The notes: generated by a model not told the origin, from the sequence alone. Counted from the stretch's first letter, positions 35,010 through 43,703 are shown. The stretch: DNA of 64,000 nucleotides from Phycisphaerae bacterium (GCA_013360585.1 JABWBH010000003.1:1-64000), one strand, 5' to 3'. Made by a program: numbers and translations.

Positions 35010-35882
35010 TTACGGTGGGGCGGACGATTGAGAGGGTGAAGGCGCGTCGTTCGACGGCGTGGCGGCCTTCCGTGGAAACATCGCCGCGACGACGGCGGAG
35101 AGCAGCAATCCCGCGCCGATCGCCTGTCCGGCAAGATTCGACGACATCCAGTCCTTTCCCGCCTGCCGGATCACCCCCAGCCCCGCGACCAGCAGGATCA
35201 GCACGATGATGCGCCGGATCCAGCCGTGTCCCGGCGAAATCAGCAGCAGCCACGCGACGGCGACGATGATCAGTTCGCGATGCAGATAAAAAACGTGAAC
35301 GCCGTAGGACAGCGCCCGGGGCAATTGCGCCAGCGCAGACGGCTGAACCGCCAGCCCGCCTTCGTCCGCGGTAATCGCCTGCACCGGTCCCGGCGACATC
35401 GTCTCTCCTTGCGGGGTGTCGACCCAGACGTGAGCGAAATCCGTGACGAGCTTCGCCTCATACCCGACCGCCTGAAGGATGGACGCGGCGATCAGCGCCC
35501 GTCCGTCACAGTCCTCGCGTCCCGCCTCGAGGATTTCCTCCACCGTCGGCAGGTAGTCCGCGTTGCTCCAGGTCATCCAGTCCCACTCATAAGGAATGCG
35601 CTCCGTCACGAAGGCATCCACGTGACCGAGCACTTCGCCGGGCGGACAATCCGGCGCGAGCCTCCCCCGAAACGCCTCGACCAGCGGTTGAAGGGCCGGC
35701 GCGTTCGGCGCGATGAGCGCGTTCGGATCGCGCCAGTGGCGCACATGCCTGACGAGACGGTCGACACGGGGGAAGCAGGCGATCGCGACCGTCGCGCCGA
35801 ATATCGCCAGCTTCAACGGGACGCGCAGCAGCCATCGCGGACGGTTAAGCGGGTCCAGGATCCGCGGCACACGCATCGGCAT
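35010..35882 (-). CDS. Membrane protein with transglutaminase-like domain
   Basis: About 290 residues. One hydrophobic segment near the N-terminus (VPLKLAIFGATVAIACFP) precedes a transglutaminase-like cysteine-protease fold with a visible triad: Cys in REDCDGRALIAAS, His in FAHVWVDT and the Asp of that last phrase. Three C-terminal hydrophobic helices follow (LIIVAVAWLLLIS, IIVLILLVAGLGV, AIGAGLLLSAVVAAMF). A periplasmic peptidase or cross-linking role is a guess. The ATG at 35882 is chosen to remove a basic leader; CATAAT sits 6 nt upstream and could drive a leaderless transcript. Confidence 0.7.
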   Translation of the reverse strand: MPMRVPRILDPLNRPRWLLRVPLKLAIFGATVAIACFPRVDRLVRHVRHWRDPNALIAPNAPALQPLVEAFRGRLAPDCPPGEVLGHVDAFVTERIPYEWDWMTWSNADYLPTVEEILEAGREDCDGRALIAASILQAVGYEAKLVTDFAHVWVDTPQGETMSPGPVQAITADEGGLAVQPSALAQLPRALSYGVHVFYLHRELIIVAVAWLLLISPGHGWIRRIIVLILLVAGLGVIRQAGKDWMSSNLAGQAIGAGLLLSAVVAAMFPRKAATPSNDAPSPSQSSAPP

Positions 35883-36097
35883 CCCGGGATTATGCCGGAA
35901 CGGTCGATGCGCCGACAGGGCAGGCGGCGCTGCGACAAGGCGGTTGCCGGCTTTTTCTCGGGCGCCCGCGCCTTCTGCCCCGGTCTTGCCCCGGTCGCGC
36001 CGGTCCATCAGGATAGACGCTCGCGCAGCAGAACACCCTCACGGTCGGAATCTCGTGGGTGAGAACCGAAACGGGGGGCAGACAACGGGAGAACCGA

Positions 36098-36568
36098 ATG
36101 AACGTGCTGGCGGAAGTGGATATCGTGTTGCTGGCGTCGCGGGCGGTTCACATCGCGGCGGCGATCGTCGCCGTGGGCGGAGCGTTCTTTGCTCGCAGCG
36201 CGCTGCTGCCGGGGCTGCGCGAGGCGCTGGACGAGTGCGGCCGCGAGCGCGTCCACGAGGCGGTTCGCCGTCGCTGGGCGAAGGTCGTCCACGTCTGCAT
36301 CGCGCTGCTCCTGATTACCGGCGGATTCAATTTCTGGCGCCTGGCGCTCGAACCGAAGATATCGCCGATGCCGTATCACCCGATTTTCGGGGTCAAGCTT
36401 CTGACCGCGCTGTTCATCTTCTTTGCAGCGACGGCGCTGGTGGGCACCAGCCCCGGTTTTGCGGGAATCCGTGCAAAGCGCGCGGGTTGGCTGGGGGCGG
36501 TGATCGCCGCAGGGGCGCTGATCGTCATCCTCTCCGGAGTGCTCAGCCAGGTGCGGCAAGGCGGATAG
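36098..36568 (+). CDS. Four-helix integral membrane protein, CopD-like
   Basis: 156 residues with four hydrophobic segments (AVHIAAAIVAVGGAFFA, VVHVCIALLLITGGFNFW, LLTALFIFFAATALV, LGAVIAAGALIVILSGVL). Conserved His residues in the first two helices suggest a haem- or copper-linked CopD/DUF-type protein. GGGAG lies 7 nt before ATG 36098. No partner is evident. A terminal-inverted-repeat element follows the gene. Confidence 0.6.
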   Translation: MNVLAEVDIVLLASRAVHIAAAIVAVGGAFFARSALLPGLREALDECGRERVHEAVRRRWAKVVHVCIALLLITGGFNFWRLALEPKISPMPYHPIFGVKLLTALFIFFAATALVGTSPGFAGIRAKRAGWLGAVIAAGALIVILSGVLSQVRQGG

Positions 36569-36602
36569 CCGCGGAATGCAAAATGCCCGGATGAGGTTGG
36601 TG

Positions 36603-36674
36603 TAGGGCGGACCGGCGAGTCTGCCGTGGGGCGACCGGAAACCGGAAGACAGACGGCGGGCGAAGCCCGCCCTA
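36603..36674. repeat. 72-bp element with 8-bp terminal inverted repeats
   Basis: TAGGGCGG (36603-36610) and CCGCCCTA (36667-36674) are perfect inverted ends. The right half holds a GGCGGGC-GAA-GCCCGCC hairpin. It looks like a small REP/BIME or non-autonomous element placed between two genes. Confidence 0.5.
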
Positions 36675-36764
36675 GGGATTGCGACCGCATCTTGTCGGAC
36701 TCGAGGACATCTTAACCGCATCCCGGCAATGAAGGGATTTCAACTCCGAGGGGAGAACCAGATC

Positions 36765-37550
36765 ATGCCTGAATTCATAAGGGTCGAGCAGGCGTCCGGC
36801 GTGGGGCGCGTGACGCTGGCGCGGGCTGAGCGACACAATTGCTTCAACGAAGTCATGATGGGCGAAATCACGGCGGCCTTTCGAGACCTCGGCGGGGATC
36901 GGAAAGTGCGGGTGGTCGTCCTTGCGTCCGACGGCGACTCGTTCAGCGCCGGCGCCGACGTGAACTGGATGCGCCGGATGGTGGATTACTCGTTCGACGA
37001 GAACGTCAGCGATGCGATGGTGCTGGCGCGGATGCTGCGGACGATCCACGACTGTCCAAAACCGGTGATCGCCCGCGTGCAGGGCGCGGCGCTGGGCGGC
37101 GGCGTGGGGCTGACCGCGGCCTGCGACATGGCGGTGGCGGCGGAGCGGGCGTTCTTCGCGCTCACCGAGGTGAAGCTCGGCATCATCCCCGCGGTGATCT
37201 CTCCCTTCGTGCTGGAGAAGATCGGGATGGGGGCGATGCGGCGCTACGCGCTCACCGCCGAGCGCTTCGACGCCGAGGAGGCCAAGCGCATCGGGCTTAT
37301 CAGCGAAGTCGAGAGAAGCGACGCCGAGATGGACGCCTGGATCGCCGATCGCGTCAAAGCGCTGTCAGGCAACTCGCCGGAAGCGCTCGCCGCATGCAAG
37401 GCGGTCCTGCGCGAAGTCTCCGAGTACGACTGGGACAAGGCCGCGACGATCACCGCGAAGCGCATCGCCGAGCGTCGGGTCTCCGCGGACGGCCAGGAGG
37501 GCCTGCGGGCCTTCCTGGAGAAACGTCCGCCGGCGTGGACGAAGGGGTGA
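36765..37550 (+). CDS. Enoyl-CoA hydratase/isomerase family (crotonase) protein
   Basis: 261 residues of the crotonase fold. The first oxyanion loop SFSAGADVNWM and the second VQGAALGGGVGLTAACDMAV are intact, and LTEVKLGIIPAVISPFVLEKIG resembles methylglutaconyl-CoA hydratase (leucine breakdown) more than classical FadB. The exact substrate is inferred. ATG 36765 follows GAGGGGAG; a start 12 codons earlier is open. It is a single gene with no other beta-oxidation gene adjacent; the paaA-like gene is 34 kb away. Convergent with metG. Confidence 0.85.
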   Translation: MPEFIRVEQASGVGRVTLARAERHNCFNEVMMGEITAAFRDLGGDRKVRVVVLASDGDSFSAGADVNWMRRMVDYSFDENVSDAMVLARMLRTIHDCPKPVIARVQGAALGGGVGLTAACDMAVAAERAFFALTEVKLGIIPAVISPFVLEKIGMGAMRRYALTAERFDAEEAKRIGLISEVERSDAEMDAWIADRVKALSGNSPEALAACKAVLREVSEYDWDKAATITAKRIAERRVSADGQEGLRAFLEKRPPAWTKG

Positions 37551-37616
37551 CGGAAGGCGCCCGTCAGAGCGGTGCGGGCGATAAGCAGGACTCTGGGCTG
37601 CGTTTTCTGAATCCGG

Positions 37617-39335
37617 TCATGTCGTTTCGCCCTCGAGTCGGGGGAAAAGGACGACGGCGTCCGCCAGGGGCCGGCCCTGGGGGAGTTCGCACGTCGCCGC
37701 GGACCAGGTCTGGTGATCCGTGAGCCCCAGCATCGTCGCCGCCTTTTCGGCTGATTCGGGAAGGAACGGCGCTATCAGCGTCGTCAGGGTGCGGGCGGTC
37801 TGGAGGCAGACGTTGATGGCGCGGGCGCAGGCGGCCAGGTCCGTCTTGCGCGACAGGAAAGGCTTGGTCTGATCGAAGTAGAGGTTGCCCGCACGGGCGA
37901 GAGCCATCATTTCGCCCAGCGCGGCCTTGAAGTGGCAGCCCTCCAGTTCCGCGCCGACCTTCTCGACGGCTTCCCGGCAGCGGGCGAGCTGGGCGCGGTC
38001 CGCGTCGTCGCGTTCGCCAGCGGGGGGAACCTTGCCTTCGAAATACTTGTGGGCGAACGAGATGCAGCGGTTGAAGAAGTTGCCGAGGGCGTTGCCGAGT
38101 TCGCCGTTGTTGCGGGCGAGGAAGTCGTCGAACTCAAAGGCGGTGCGCTGCGTCTCCGGGGCGATCGCCGTGAGGTAGTAGCGCAGCGGATCGGCGGCGA
38201 AGCTCTGAAGATAATCCTCGATCCAGACCGCCGTGCCGCGGCTCTTGCTGATCTTTTCCTCTTCCTTGCCGGGGAACTTGATGTTGAGGAAGCAGTTGGC
38301 CACGACGTTGTGCGGGAGCTGATACTCGCCGACGACGCCCTGGATGGAATCGCTGTCGTGCGTGGCGAGCATCATCGCCGGCCAAGTGATGGCGTGGAAG
38401 ACGATGTTGTCCTCGCCGATGAAGTGGACAACTTTGCAGTCGGGAGACTTCCACCAGTGGTCATATTGTTCAGCGCCGGTTCGTTGCAGCAGGGCCGCGG
38501 TGAAAGAGACGTATCCGATCGGCGCGTCGAACCAGACGTAGAGGGATTTTCCTTTTGCATCCGGGTCGTCGAGCGGGACCGGCACGCCCCAGGTGAGGTC
38601 GCGGGTCATCGCGCGCTCGGGAAGACCCTCGGCTTCGATGCGCCCGAGCGACTGATTGATGACCACCGGGCGCCAGTGCGCTCCGCAGGAAACCGGGTCC
38701 TTCTTGGACGCCAGCCACTGCGAGAGTTTTCCCTGAAGCTGGTCGAGGCGCAGGTACCAGTGCTTCGTCTCGCGCAGCTCCGGCTTCGTGCCGGTCAGGA
38801 CGCTGACCGGATTGAGAAGGGCGATTTGCTCCAGGGTTCTTCCGCAGCCTTCGCACTGATCGCCGAAGGCGTTTTCGCTTTTGCAGTGCGGGCAGGTTCC
38901 TTTGACGAAACGGTCGGGGAGGAACTGCTGCGCCTGCACGTCGAAAAGCTGCTTCGAGGTGCGCTTTGTGAAAAGTCCCTTGTCGTAGATTTTTCGGAAA
39001 AAATCCTGGCTGAAGCGCTCGTGGGTCTCGACGAAACCGGGCTGGTGCGTTCCGCCGTAGATGTCGAAGCGGATGTTGAGTCCGTCGAAGGCGCGGCGCT
39101 GGGAGTCGTTGTAGAAAGCGGTGAGTTCCTCGACGGGTTTGCCCTCCTCGCGCGCGGTCTTCAGCGCTGCGACGCCGTTATCGTCGCTTCCGCAGATGAA
39201 GCGGACTTCCGCGCCGGTGGCGCGAAGATAGCGCACGTAGATGTCCGCCGGGAGGTAGGCTCCGGCGATGTGCCCGACGTGCAGGCGACCGTTGGAATAC
39301 GGCAAGGCAGCCGTAACGAGGAATCTTCGGGTCAT
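37617..39335 (-). CDS. metG: Methionine-tRNA ligase
   Basis: Charges tRNA-Met in the cytoplasm. 572 residues, the short form without the C-terminal dimerisation domain. Class I signatures are present: HIGH-like GRLHVGHIAG near residue 18 and KMSKS-like EKISKSRG near residue 360. A four-Cys zinc knuckle CPHCKSE...CEGCGRT lies near residue 150, and the anticodon-binding helical domain follows (NNGELGNALGNFFNRC). The start at 39335 follows GGGATGAAC; an upstream 32-codon extension is Pro-rich and unlikely. The Uma2 gene ends 93 bp upstream on the same strand. Confidence 0.96.
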   Translation of the reverse strand: MTRRFLVTAALPYSNGRLHVGHIAGAYLPADIYVRYLRATGAEVRFICGSDDNGVAALKTAREEGKPVEELTAFYNDSQRRAFDGLNIRFDIYGGTHQPGFVETHERFSQDFFRKIYDKGLFTKRTSKQLFDVQAQQFLPDRFVKGTCPHCKSENAFGDQCEGCGRTLEQIALLNPVSVLTGTKPELRETKHWYLRLDQLQGKLSQWLASKKDPVSCGAHWRPVVINQSLGRIEAEGLPERAMTRDLTWGVPVPLDDPDAKGKSLYVWFDAPIGYVSFTAALLQRTGAEQYDHWWKSPDCKVVHFIGEDNIVFHAITWPAMMLATHDSDSIQGVVGEYQLPHNVVANCFLNIKFPGKEEEKISKSRGTAVWIEDYLQSFAADPLRYYLTAIAPETQRTAFEFDDFLARNNGELGNALGNFFNRCISFAHKYFEGKVPPAGERDDADRAQLARCREAVEKVGAELEGCHFKAALGEMMALARAGNLYFDQTKPFLSRKTDLAACARAINVCLQTARTLTTLIAPFLPESAEKAATMLGLTDHQTWSAATCELPQGRPLADAVVLFPRLEGETT

Positions 39336-39427
39336 GAGTCGTTCATCCCTTTCGGCGCCGCCGCGCAGCGGCTTCAAGGGGCGAATTGTAGGGATGGGCG
39401 ACGGGCGTGGCGAATTCGGCGTGGGGT

Positions 39428-40024
39428 TCAAGCGCCGAGGAGCACCTGCACTATCGGCAGGGCCGGCGGGAGCGGGCGCTGCCAGAGATGGCGGACGTCG
39501 AGGCGGAAGCCGGGCAGAACGGCGCTCTCGAAGACATGATCGGACAAAGGGACGTCGGCGTAGCGGTCGCCGGCGAGGCGCAGGAAAGTCGCGCGGCGCT
39601 CATCGGGGTCGATAATCCAGTATTCTTCGACGCCGGCCTTCTCGTAGGCGCTGCGCTTCAGTTCGTAGTCCCGGTCGACGCTTTCGGGGGAGACGATCTC
39701 GACGGCGAGGTCAGGCGGACCGTCGACGTAGCCGCGTTTCAGGATTCCACTGCGCGAGGCGCGGACGAAGGCGACGTCGGGTTCGGGGGAATACGTGTTT
39801 GACAGCCTGAAAGCAACCTTGCCGAGGGTCACGCGACCCAGTGATCTTGCCTCAGCGAATCCGCCGAGGATCAGCGTCAACCAGCGTTCCAGATCGTTAT
39901 GTTCAAGATTTTCCGGAGACGCCATGTAGATGACTCCGTCCAGGAGGTCGGCCTTCTGGTCCTCGCGGATCAGCTCCAGAAACTCGTGAAACGTGTAGCA
40001 GCCTGTTCTGGCATGCGCCGGCAT
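39428..40024 (-). CDS. Uma2 family (DUF820) putative endonuclease
   Basis: 198 residues. The Uma2/DUF820 family has the PD-(D/E)xK nuclease fold and is greatly expanded in planctomycetes and cyanobacteria; cellular roles are mostly unknown. Core motifs: EPDVAFVRAS, then PDLAVEIVSPESVDRDYELKRSAYEKAGVEEYWIIDP, giving the Asp, Glu-x-Val and Lys of the presumed active site. The start ATG 40024 has GAGG close upstream and a promoter at 40044-40071. No IS or toxin-antitoxin partner is beside it. Confidence 0.88.
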   Translation of the reverse strand: MPAHARTGCYTFHEFLELIREDQKADLLDGVIYMASPENLEHNDLERWLTLILGGFAEARSLGRVTLGKVAFRLSNTYSPEPDVAFVRASRSGILKRGYVDGPPDLAVEIVSPESVDRDYELKRSAYEKAGVEEYWIIDPDERRATFLRLAGDRYADVPLSDHVFESAVLPGFRLDVRHLWQRPLPPALPIVQVLLGA

Positions 40025-40043
40025 GACGTCGCCTCGTACCGGA

Positions 40044-40071
40044 ATTCTAGCTTACTCGCCGGAATTCTCAA
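40044..40071 (-). promoter_or_regulatory. Promoter of the Uma2 gene
   Basis: On the minus strand TTGAGA (40066-40071) and TAGAAT (40044-40049) are 16 bp apart, predicting a very short leader of about 13 nt that still includes GAGG. Confidence 0.45.
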
Positions 40072-40189
40072 GGGTTCAGGACGTGTGCGTTAGGAAACGG
40101 TTATTCTCCGCGGGTCGAAAGAGGGGATCGCTTCCCGGTGCTTGACAAGGTGGTCAGGCGGGCGCGGGTGGGAAAGACGGCGGGGCCGG

Positions 40190-40218
40190 TTGGCGGGGCG
40201 CGGGGCGCGCACTACACT
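40190..40218 (+). promoter_or_regulatory. Promoter of the ketoacyl synthase/ACP operon
   Basis: TTGGCG (40190-40195) and TACACT (40213-40218) are 17 bp apart. The transcript would start near 40225, downstream of the first codons of the longest open frame, which supports the shorter TTG start at 40300. Confidence 0.5.
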
Positions 40219-40299
40219 GCGGGGTCCGGGGCGGGGGATTTGTCCCGGGCGCGACGAACACGGGCGCGCGGCCTCGACGGGACAGAGAGATCGGCCACC

Positions 40300-41547
40300 T
40301 TGAGCGCCTTGCCGGACAATCAGCGGATCGTCATCACCGGGGTGGGGCTGACCTCGCCGCTGGGGGACACGCTTGCGGACTTCCGCCGGAACCTGCTGGA
40401 GGGGCGGTCCGGCGTGACGACGATCGAGACGCGTTTCATGGGGCGGGTTCCGGCGGGGGTGTGCCGGTTCGACGAGCGGAAGCATCAGTCGAACAAGGAG
40501 CGGCGACGCGGGACGCGGGCGGGGGCGATCACGATCTTTTGCGCGCGGGAGGCGCTGGCGGAGGCGGGGATCGAACTGGCGAAGCGCGATCCTTCCCGGA
40601 TCGGCGTGTACGTGGGCGTCACGGAGCACGGGACCGTCGAAACCGAAAACGAGATCGCCGCGATCCGCGAGTACAACTACGACACGAAGTTCTGGTCGCA
40701 TCATCACAACCCCCGGACCGTGGCGAACAACCCGGCGGGCGAGGCGACGATCAACCTCGGGATCACCGGTCCTCATTACACGATCGGTGCGGCGTGTGCG
40801 GCGGGGAACGCGGGGGTCATCCAGGCCGTGCAGATGTTGAGGCTGGGCGAGGTGGACCTGGCGCTGGGTGGGGGGGTGTCCGAAAGCATTCACTCGTTCG
40901 GGATCTTCGCAAGCTTTGCGGCACAGAACGCGCTGGCGGATCACCCGGATCCGACGAAGGCGTCGCGCCCTTTCGACGTGGATCGGAAGGGGATTGTGGT
41001 CTCGGAGGGAGGGGCGTTGTTCGTGCTGGAACGGCTGAGCGACGCGCGGGCGCGGGGGGCGTCGATCGTGTGCGAGGTGGTCGGATACGCGATGAATTCG
41101 GATGCGGGCGACCCTGTGCTTCCGACGCCGGAGCGGTTGGCGCAATGCATGAAGAAGGCCCTGGACCGGGCGCGGCTGAACCCGTCGGACATCGATATCG
41201 TCAACACGCACGCGACAGGGACGGAGCTTGGGGATATTCAGGAGGCGGATGCGGTTCGCGCCGTATTTGGTTCCTGCACCGAGGTTTACGTCAACAACAC
41301 GAAGAGTTATATTGGGCACGCGATGGGGGCGGCAGGCGCGCTCGAACTGGCGGGGAACCTCCCGGCACTCTACGATGGCGTGGTGCATCCGACGATCAAC
41401 GTGGATCGGCTGGATGAGCGATGCGCGATGCCGGGGCTCGTCTTGAAAGAGCCGCGTCGGGCGTCTAAAGTGGACGTCATCCTGAACAATTCATTCGGGA
41501 TGCTGGGGATCAACTCGGTCGTCATCGTCAGACGGGTCACGGATTGA
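40300..41547 (+). CDS. Beta-ketoacyl-ACP synthase (FabF-like)
   Basis: Condenses malonyl-ACP with an acyl-ACP. 415 residues from a TTG start, the normal length for FabF (KAS II); starting at 40138 would add 54 implausible residues ahead of the promoter. Catalytic residues are Cys166 in GAACAAGN, His304 in NTHATGT and His340 in SYIGHAMGAAG. The nucleophile context AACAAGN differs from the common ACAT(S/G), and phrases such as FWSHHHNPRTVANNPAGEA suggest a specialised branch and not housekeeping FabF. The ACP gene starts 59 bp downstream. Likely role: a dedicated acyl or polyketide chain with the ACP and perhaps the CrtI-like enzyme. Confidence 0.88.
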   Translation: MSALPDNQRIVITGVGLTSPLGDTLADFRRNLLEGRSGVTTIETRFMGRVPAGVCRFDERKHQSNKERRRGTRAGAITIFCAREALAEAGIELAKRDPSRIGVYVGVTEHGTVETENEIAAIREYNYDTKFWSHHHNPRTVANNPAGEATINLGITGPHYTIGAACAAGNAGVIQAVQMLRLGEVDLALGGGVSESIHSFGIFASFAAQNALADHPDPTKASRPFDVDRKGIVVSEGGALFVLERLSDARARGASIVCEVVGYAMNSDAGDPVLPTPERLAQCMKKALDRARLNPSDIDIVNTHATGTELGDIQEADAVRAVFGSCTEVYVNNTKSYIGHAMGAAGALELAGNLPALYDGVVHPTINVDRLDERCAMPGLVLKEPRRASKVDVILNNSFGMLGINSVVIVRRVTD

Positions 41548-41606
41548 TCAGCACGGCGGCCTGCGGGCGTACGTGGCATATAAGGTGTTGAGGGTTTGAA
41601 GGTTAC

Positions 41607-41870
41607 ATGACGAAAGACGAAGTGAGGCAGATTGTCCTGAACATCATCGGCGTCGTCGCACCAGATGAGGATCTGAGCGACCTGAAGGGCGACGTACGCC
41701 TGCGCGATCAGCTTGAGATGGACTCGATGGATTTCCTGGACATTGTGATGGAGCTGCGCAAGCGTCATAAGATCGAGGTTCCGAAAGAGGATTATCCCAA
41801 CCTGGCGACCCTTGACGGGTGTGTTGAGTATCTGCTTCCCCGATTCCGGGAGTCGAAGGTCGCGGTGTAG
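41607..41870 (+). CDS. Acyl carrier protein
   Basis: 87 residues. The phosphopantetheine attachment site is Ser40 in EMDSMDFLDIVMEL, a DSM variant of the usual DSL. It is acidic, with the four-helix ACP layout and a basic C-terminus. It is paired with the ketoacyl synthase and followed 34 bp later by an intrinsic terminator, so these two genes form the operon. It is probably a dedicated ACP and not the housekeeping one, since fabD, fabG and fabH are absent. Confidence 0.9.
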   Translation: MTKDEVRQIVLNIIGVVAPDEDLSDLKGDVRLRDQLEMDSMDFLDIVMELRKRHKIEVPKEDYPNLATLDGCVEYLLPRFRESKVAV

Positions 41871-41904
41871 GCGACTGCGACGCAACCGGAAGAGCCTCAC
41901 GTGC

Positions 41905-41930
41905 GGCACCGCAGGTTCGGTGCCTTTTTT
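41905..41930 (+). terminator. Intrinsic terminator after the ACP gene
   Basis: GGCACCG (41905-41911) pairs perfectly with CGGTGCC (41918-41924) across a CAGGTT loop and is followed at once by six T. It is the clearest rho-independent terminator in the window, and it separates the synthase/ACP pair from the CrtI-like gene. Confidence 0.8.
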
Positions 41931-41961
41931 GTTGCGCGAGGATCCCGGGCGCGGACGGACG

Positions 41962-43470
41962 ATGAATTACGACGTCATCATCATCGGAGCGGGGATGAGC
42001 GGGCTGGCGGCGGGGATCCGGCTGGCGCACTTCGGGAAGCGGGTCTGCATCTTCGAGCGGCATTACGCATACGGTGGATTGAACTCGTATTACCGGCTGG
42101 GGGGGCGGGAGTTCGACGTCGGACTGCATGCGCTGACGAACTTCGTTCCAGCGGGACGGCGCGGGGCGCCGCTGAACAAGCTGTTGCGGCAGCTTCGGAT
42201 CGAGCGGGAGGAGTTCGACCTGCGGGAGCAGCTTGGGTCGCAGATCCGGTTTCCGTCGCGGGGGCTTCGGTTCAGCAATGACGTTGAGCTTCTCATCAGC
42301 GAAGTGCGGCGGGAGTTTCCGGATCAGGGGGACCGGTTCCTGCGGCTGATCGAGACGGTGAAGGCGCATGACGACGCGACGCTCGCGCCGACGCCTGTGT
42401 CGGGGCGCAGGGTTCTGGCGGAACATCTGAGCGACCCGATGCTGATCGACATGCTGCTTTGTCCGCTGATGTTTTACGGCTGTCCCGACGAGGACGACAT
42501 CGACTTCACCCACCTGGTGACGTTGTTCAAGAGCCTTTATCTGGAAGGTTTCGCGCGGCCTCGGGAGGGCGTGCGGCGGATCATCAAGACGCTGGTGCGT
42601 CGGTATCGCGGAGCGGGAGGCGAGCTGCGGATGCGTTGCGGAGTGCGGCGGCTGCACGTGTCCGGCGGGGGCGTGCGGGGCGTCGAGCTGGATGGCGGCG
42701 AAGTCGTGACGGCGCCGCTGGTTTTTTCGTGCGCGGGGTATCCGGAGACGATGCGGATGTGCCGAACCGCGGGCGGAGACGGCGGGGAACCGCTTTCTTA
42801 CGGGCGCGGCTCTGATGGGCGCGGTCCTGAGGGGGGCGGCGATGAGGGGCGCGGCGATGCGTCGGAGCGCTTCCTGACGGACGCGGATCGGCTGGCGGGG
42901 CGGTTGTCGTTTATCGAGTCGATCTGCGTGCTGGATCGCAAGCCGGCGGACCTGGGGTACGACCGGACGATCACGTTCTTCTCGACGATCGACCGGTTCG
43001 AGTACCGCGTGCCGGAAGGATTGATCGACCCGCGCAGCGGGGTCATCTGCTGCCCGAACAATTATGCGGATCATGAGCACCTGCCGGAGGGCGTGCTGCG
43101 GTTCACGACGCTGGCGAATTATGATCGCTGGAGGGCGCTGCACCCGCGCGGACCCGAAGGGGATCCGCCGCGCGAATATGTCGCGGCGAAGTTGGCGGCG
43201 CATGCCGAAGCCGTCGGGTACGCGCTGCGCTACCTTCCGGATTTCCGCCCGCACGTGGTGTTCACGGACACGTTCACGCCGCTGACGATCGAGCGTTTCA
43301 CGGGGCACGCGCGGGGGGCGGTATACGGGTCACCGCACAAATGCCGCGACGGGCGGACGCCGGTGGAGAACCTCTTCATCATCGGGACGGATCAGGGATA
43401 TCTGGGTATCATCGGGGCGCTGCTGAGCGGGATTACGATGGCGAACCTGCACGGGCTGGGGGGAGAATAA
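41962..43470 (+). CDS. CrtI-like FAD-dependent oxidoreductase (phytoene desaturase/retinol saturase type)
   Basis: 502 residues. The Rossmann FAD site is MNYDVIIIGAGMSGLAAG with ERHYAYGGLNSYY. The C-terminal FAD contact is NLFIIGTDQGYLGIIGALLSG. Members desaturate or saturate polyene or lipid chains. ATG 41962 is used because the protein then begins at the FAD motif. Residues 281-300 are a low-complexity insert GRGSDGRGPEGGGDEGRGDA encoded by four 15-bp tandem units preceded by a copy of the dispersed repeat. It lies directly behind the KS/ACP terminator, so it could need read-through or its own promoter, which I could not find. Function together with KS and ACP is inferred from proximity. 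Confidence 0.85.
   Translation: MNYDVIIIGAGMSGLAAGIRLAHFGKRVCIFERHYAYGGLNSYYRLGGREFDVGLHALTNFVPAGRRGAPLNKLLRQLRIEREEFDLREQLGSQIRFPSRGLRFSNDVELLISEVRREFPDQGDRFLRLIETVKAHDDATLAPTPVSGRRVLAEHLSDPMLIDMLLCPLMFYGCPDEDDIDFTHLVTLFKSLYLEGFARPREGVRRIIKTLVRRYRGAGGELRMRCGVRRLHVSGGGVRGVELDGGEVVTAPLVFSCAGYPETMRMCRTAGGDGGEPLSYGRGSDGRGPEGGGDEGRGDASERFLTDADRLAGRLSFIESICVLDRKPADLGYDRTITFFSTIDRFEYRVPEGLIDPRSGVICCPNNYADHEHLPEGVLRFTTLANYDRWRALHPRGPEGDPPREYVAAKLAAHAEAVGYALRYLPDFRPHVVFTDTFTPLTIERFTGHARGAVYGSPHKCRDGRTPVENLFIIGTDQGYLGIIGALLSGITMANLHGLGGE
42790..42861. repeat. Dispersed repeat plus 15-bp tandem units inside the CrtI-like gene
   Basis: 42790-42812 is identical to the reverse complement of 1952-1974. 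It runs into four 15-bp units starting at 42802, 42817, 42832 and 42847 (GGGCGCGGC-type). The frame is kept, adding a Gly/Arg/Asp-rich loop to the protein. Confidence 0.8.
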
Positions 43471-43550
43471 CCGCAAAGACCGAATGCGGAATTCGGAATT
43501 CGGAATGACAGCAGGCAACGAGTACTGAGGGTCGTGCTGCGAGGTCGGTA

Positions 43551-43703
43551 GTGGTCGTCCGATGGGTCAGCACGGTTCTGCTGGTTGCATGTTTCGCGGC
43601 GTGGGTTGCGGCTGGGGCGAGCGGGGGCGGGTTGTCGGTGCATCGTTTTCCGCCGGCGTTGACGGCGGCGCTGCTGCCGCGGCACAGCAGGCAGGATGTG
43701 TAA
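43551..43703 (+). CDS. Possible small exported peptide
   Basis: A 50-codon frame from GTG 43551 to TAA 43701. It encodes a basic start, a hydrophobic segment (STVLLVACFAAWVAAGASG) and a tail SVHRFPPALTAALLPRH, which looks like a signal peptide plus short mature part. No Shine-Dalgarno is visible. A direct repeat of CGGAATT near 43487-43503 lies just upstream. It could equally be a chance frame in a roughly 300-bp gap that otherwise holds nothing recognisable. Low confidence. Confidence 0.3.
   Translation: MVVRWVSTVLLVACFAAWVAAGASGGGLSVHRFPPALTAALLPRHSRQDV

Noticed and set aside
40138-40299. N-terminal 54-codon extension of the ketoacyl synthase
   Set aside because: It would start ahead of the TTGGCG/TACACT promoter and exceed the normal family length.
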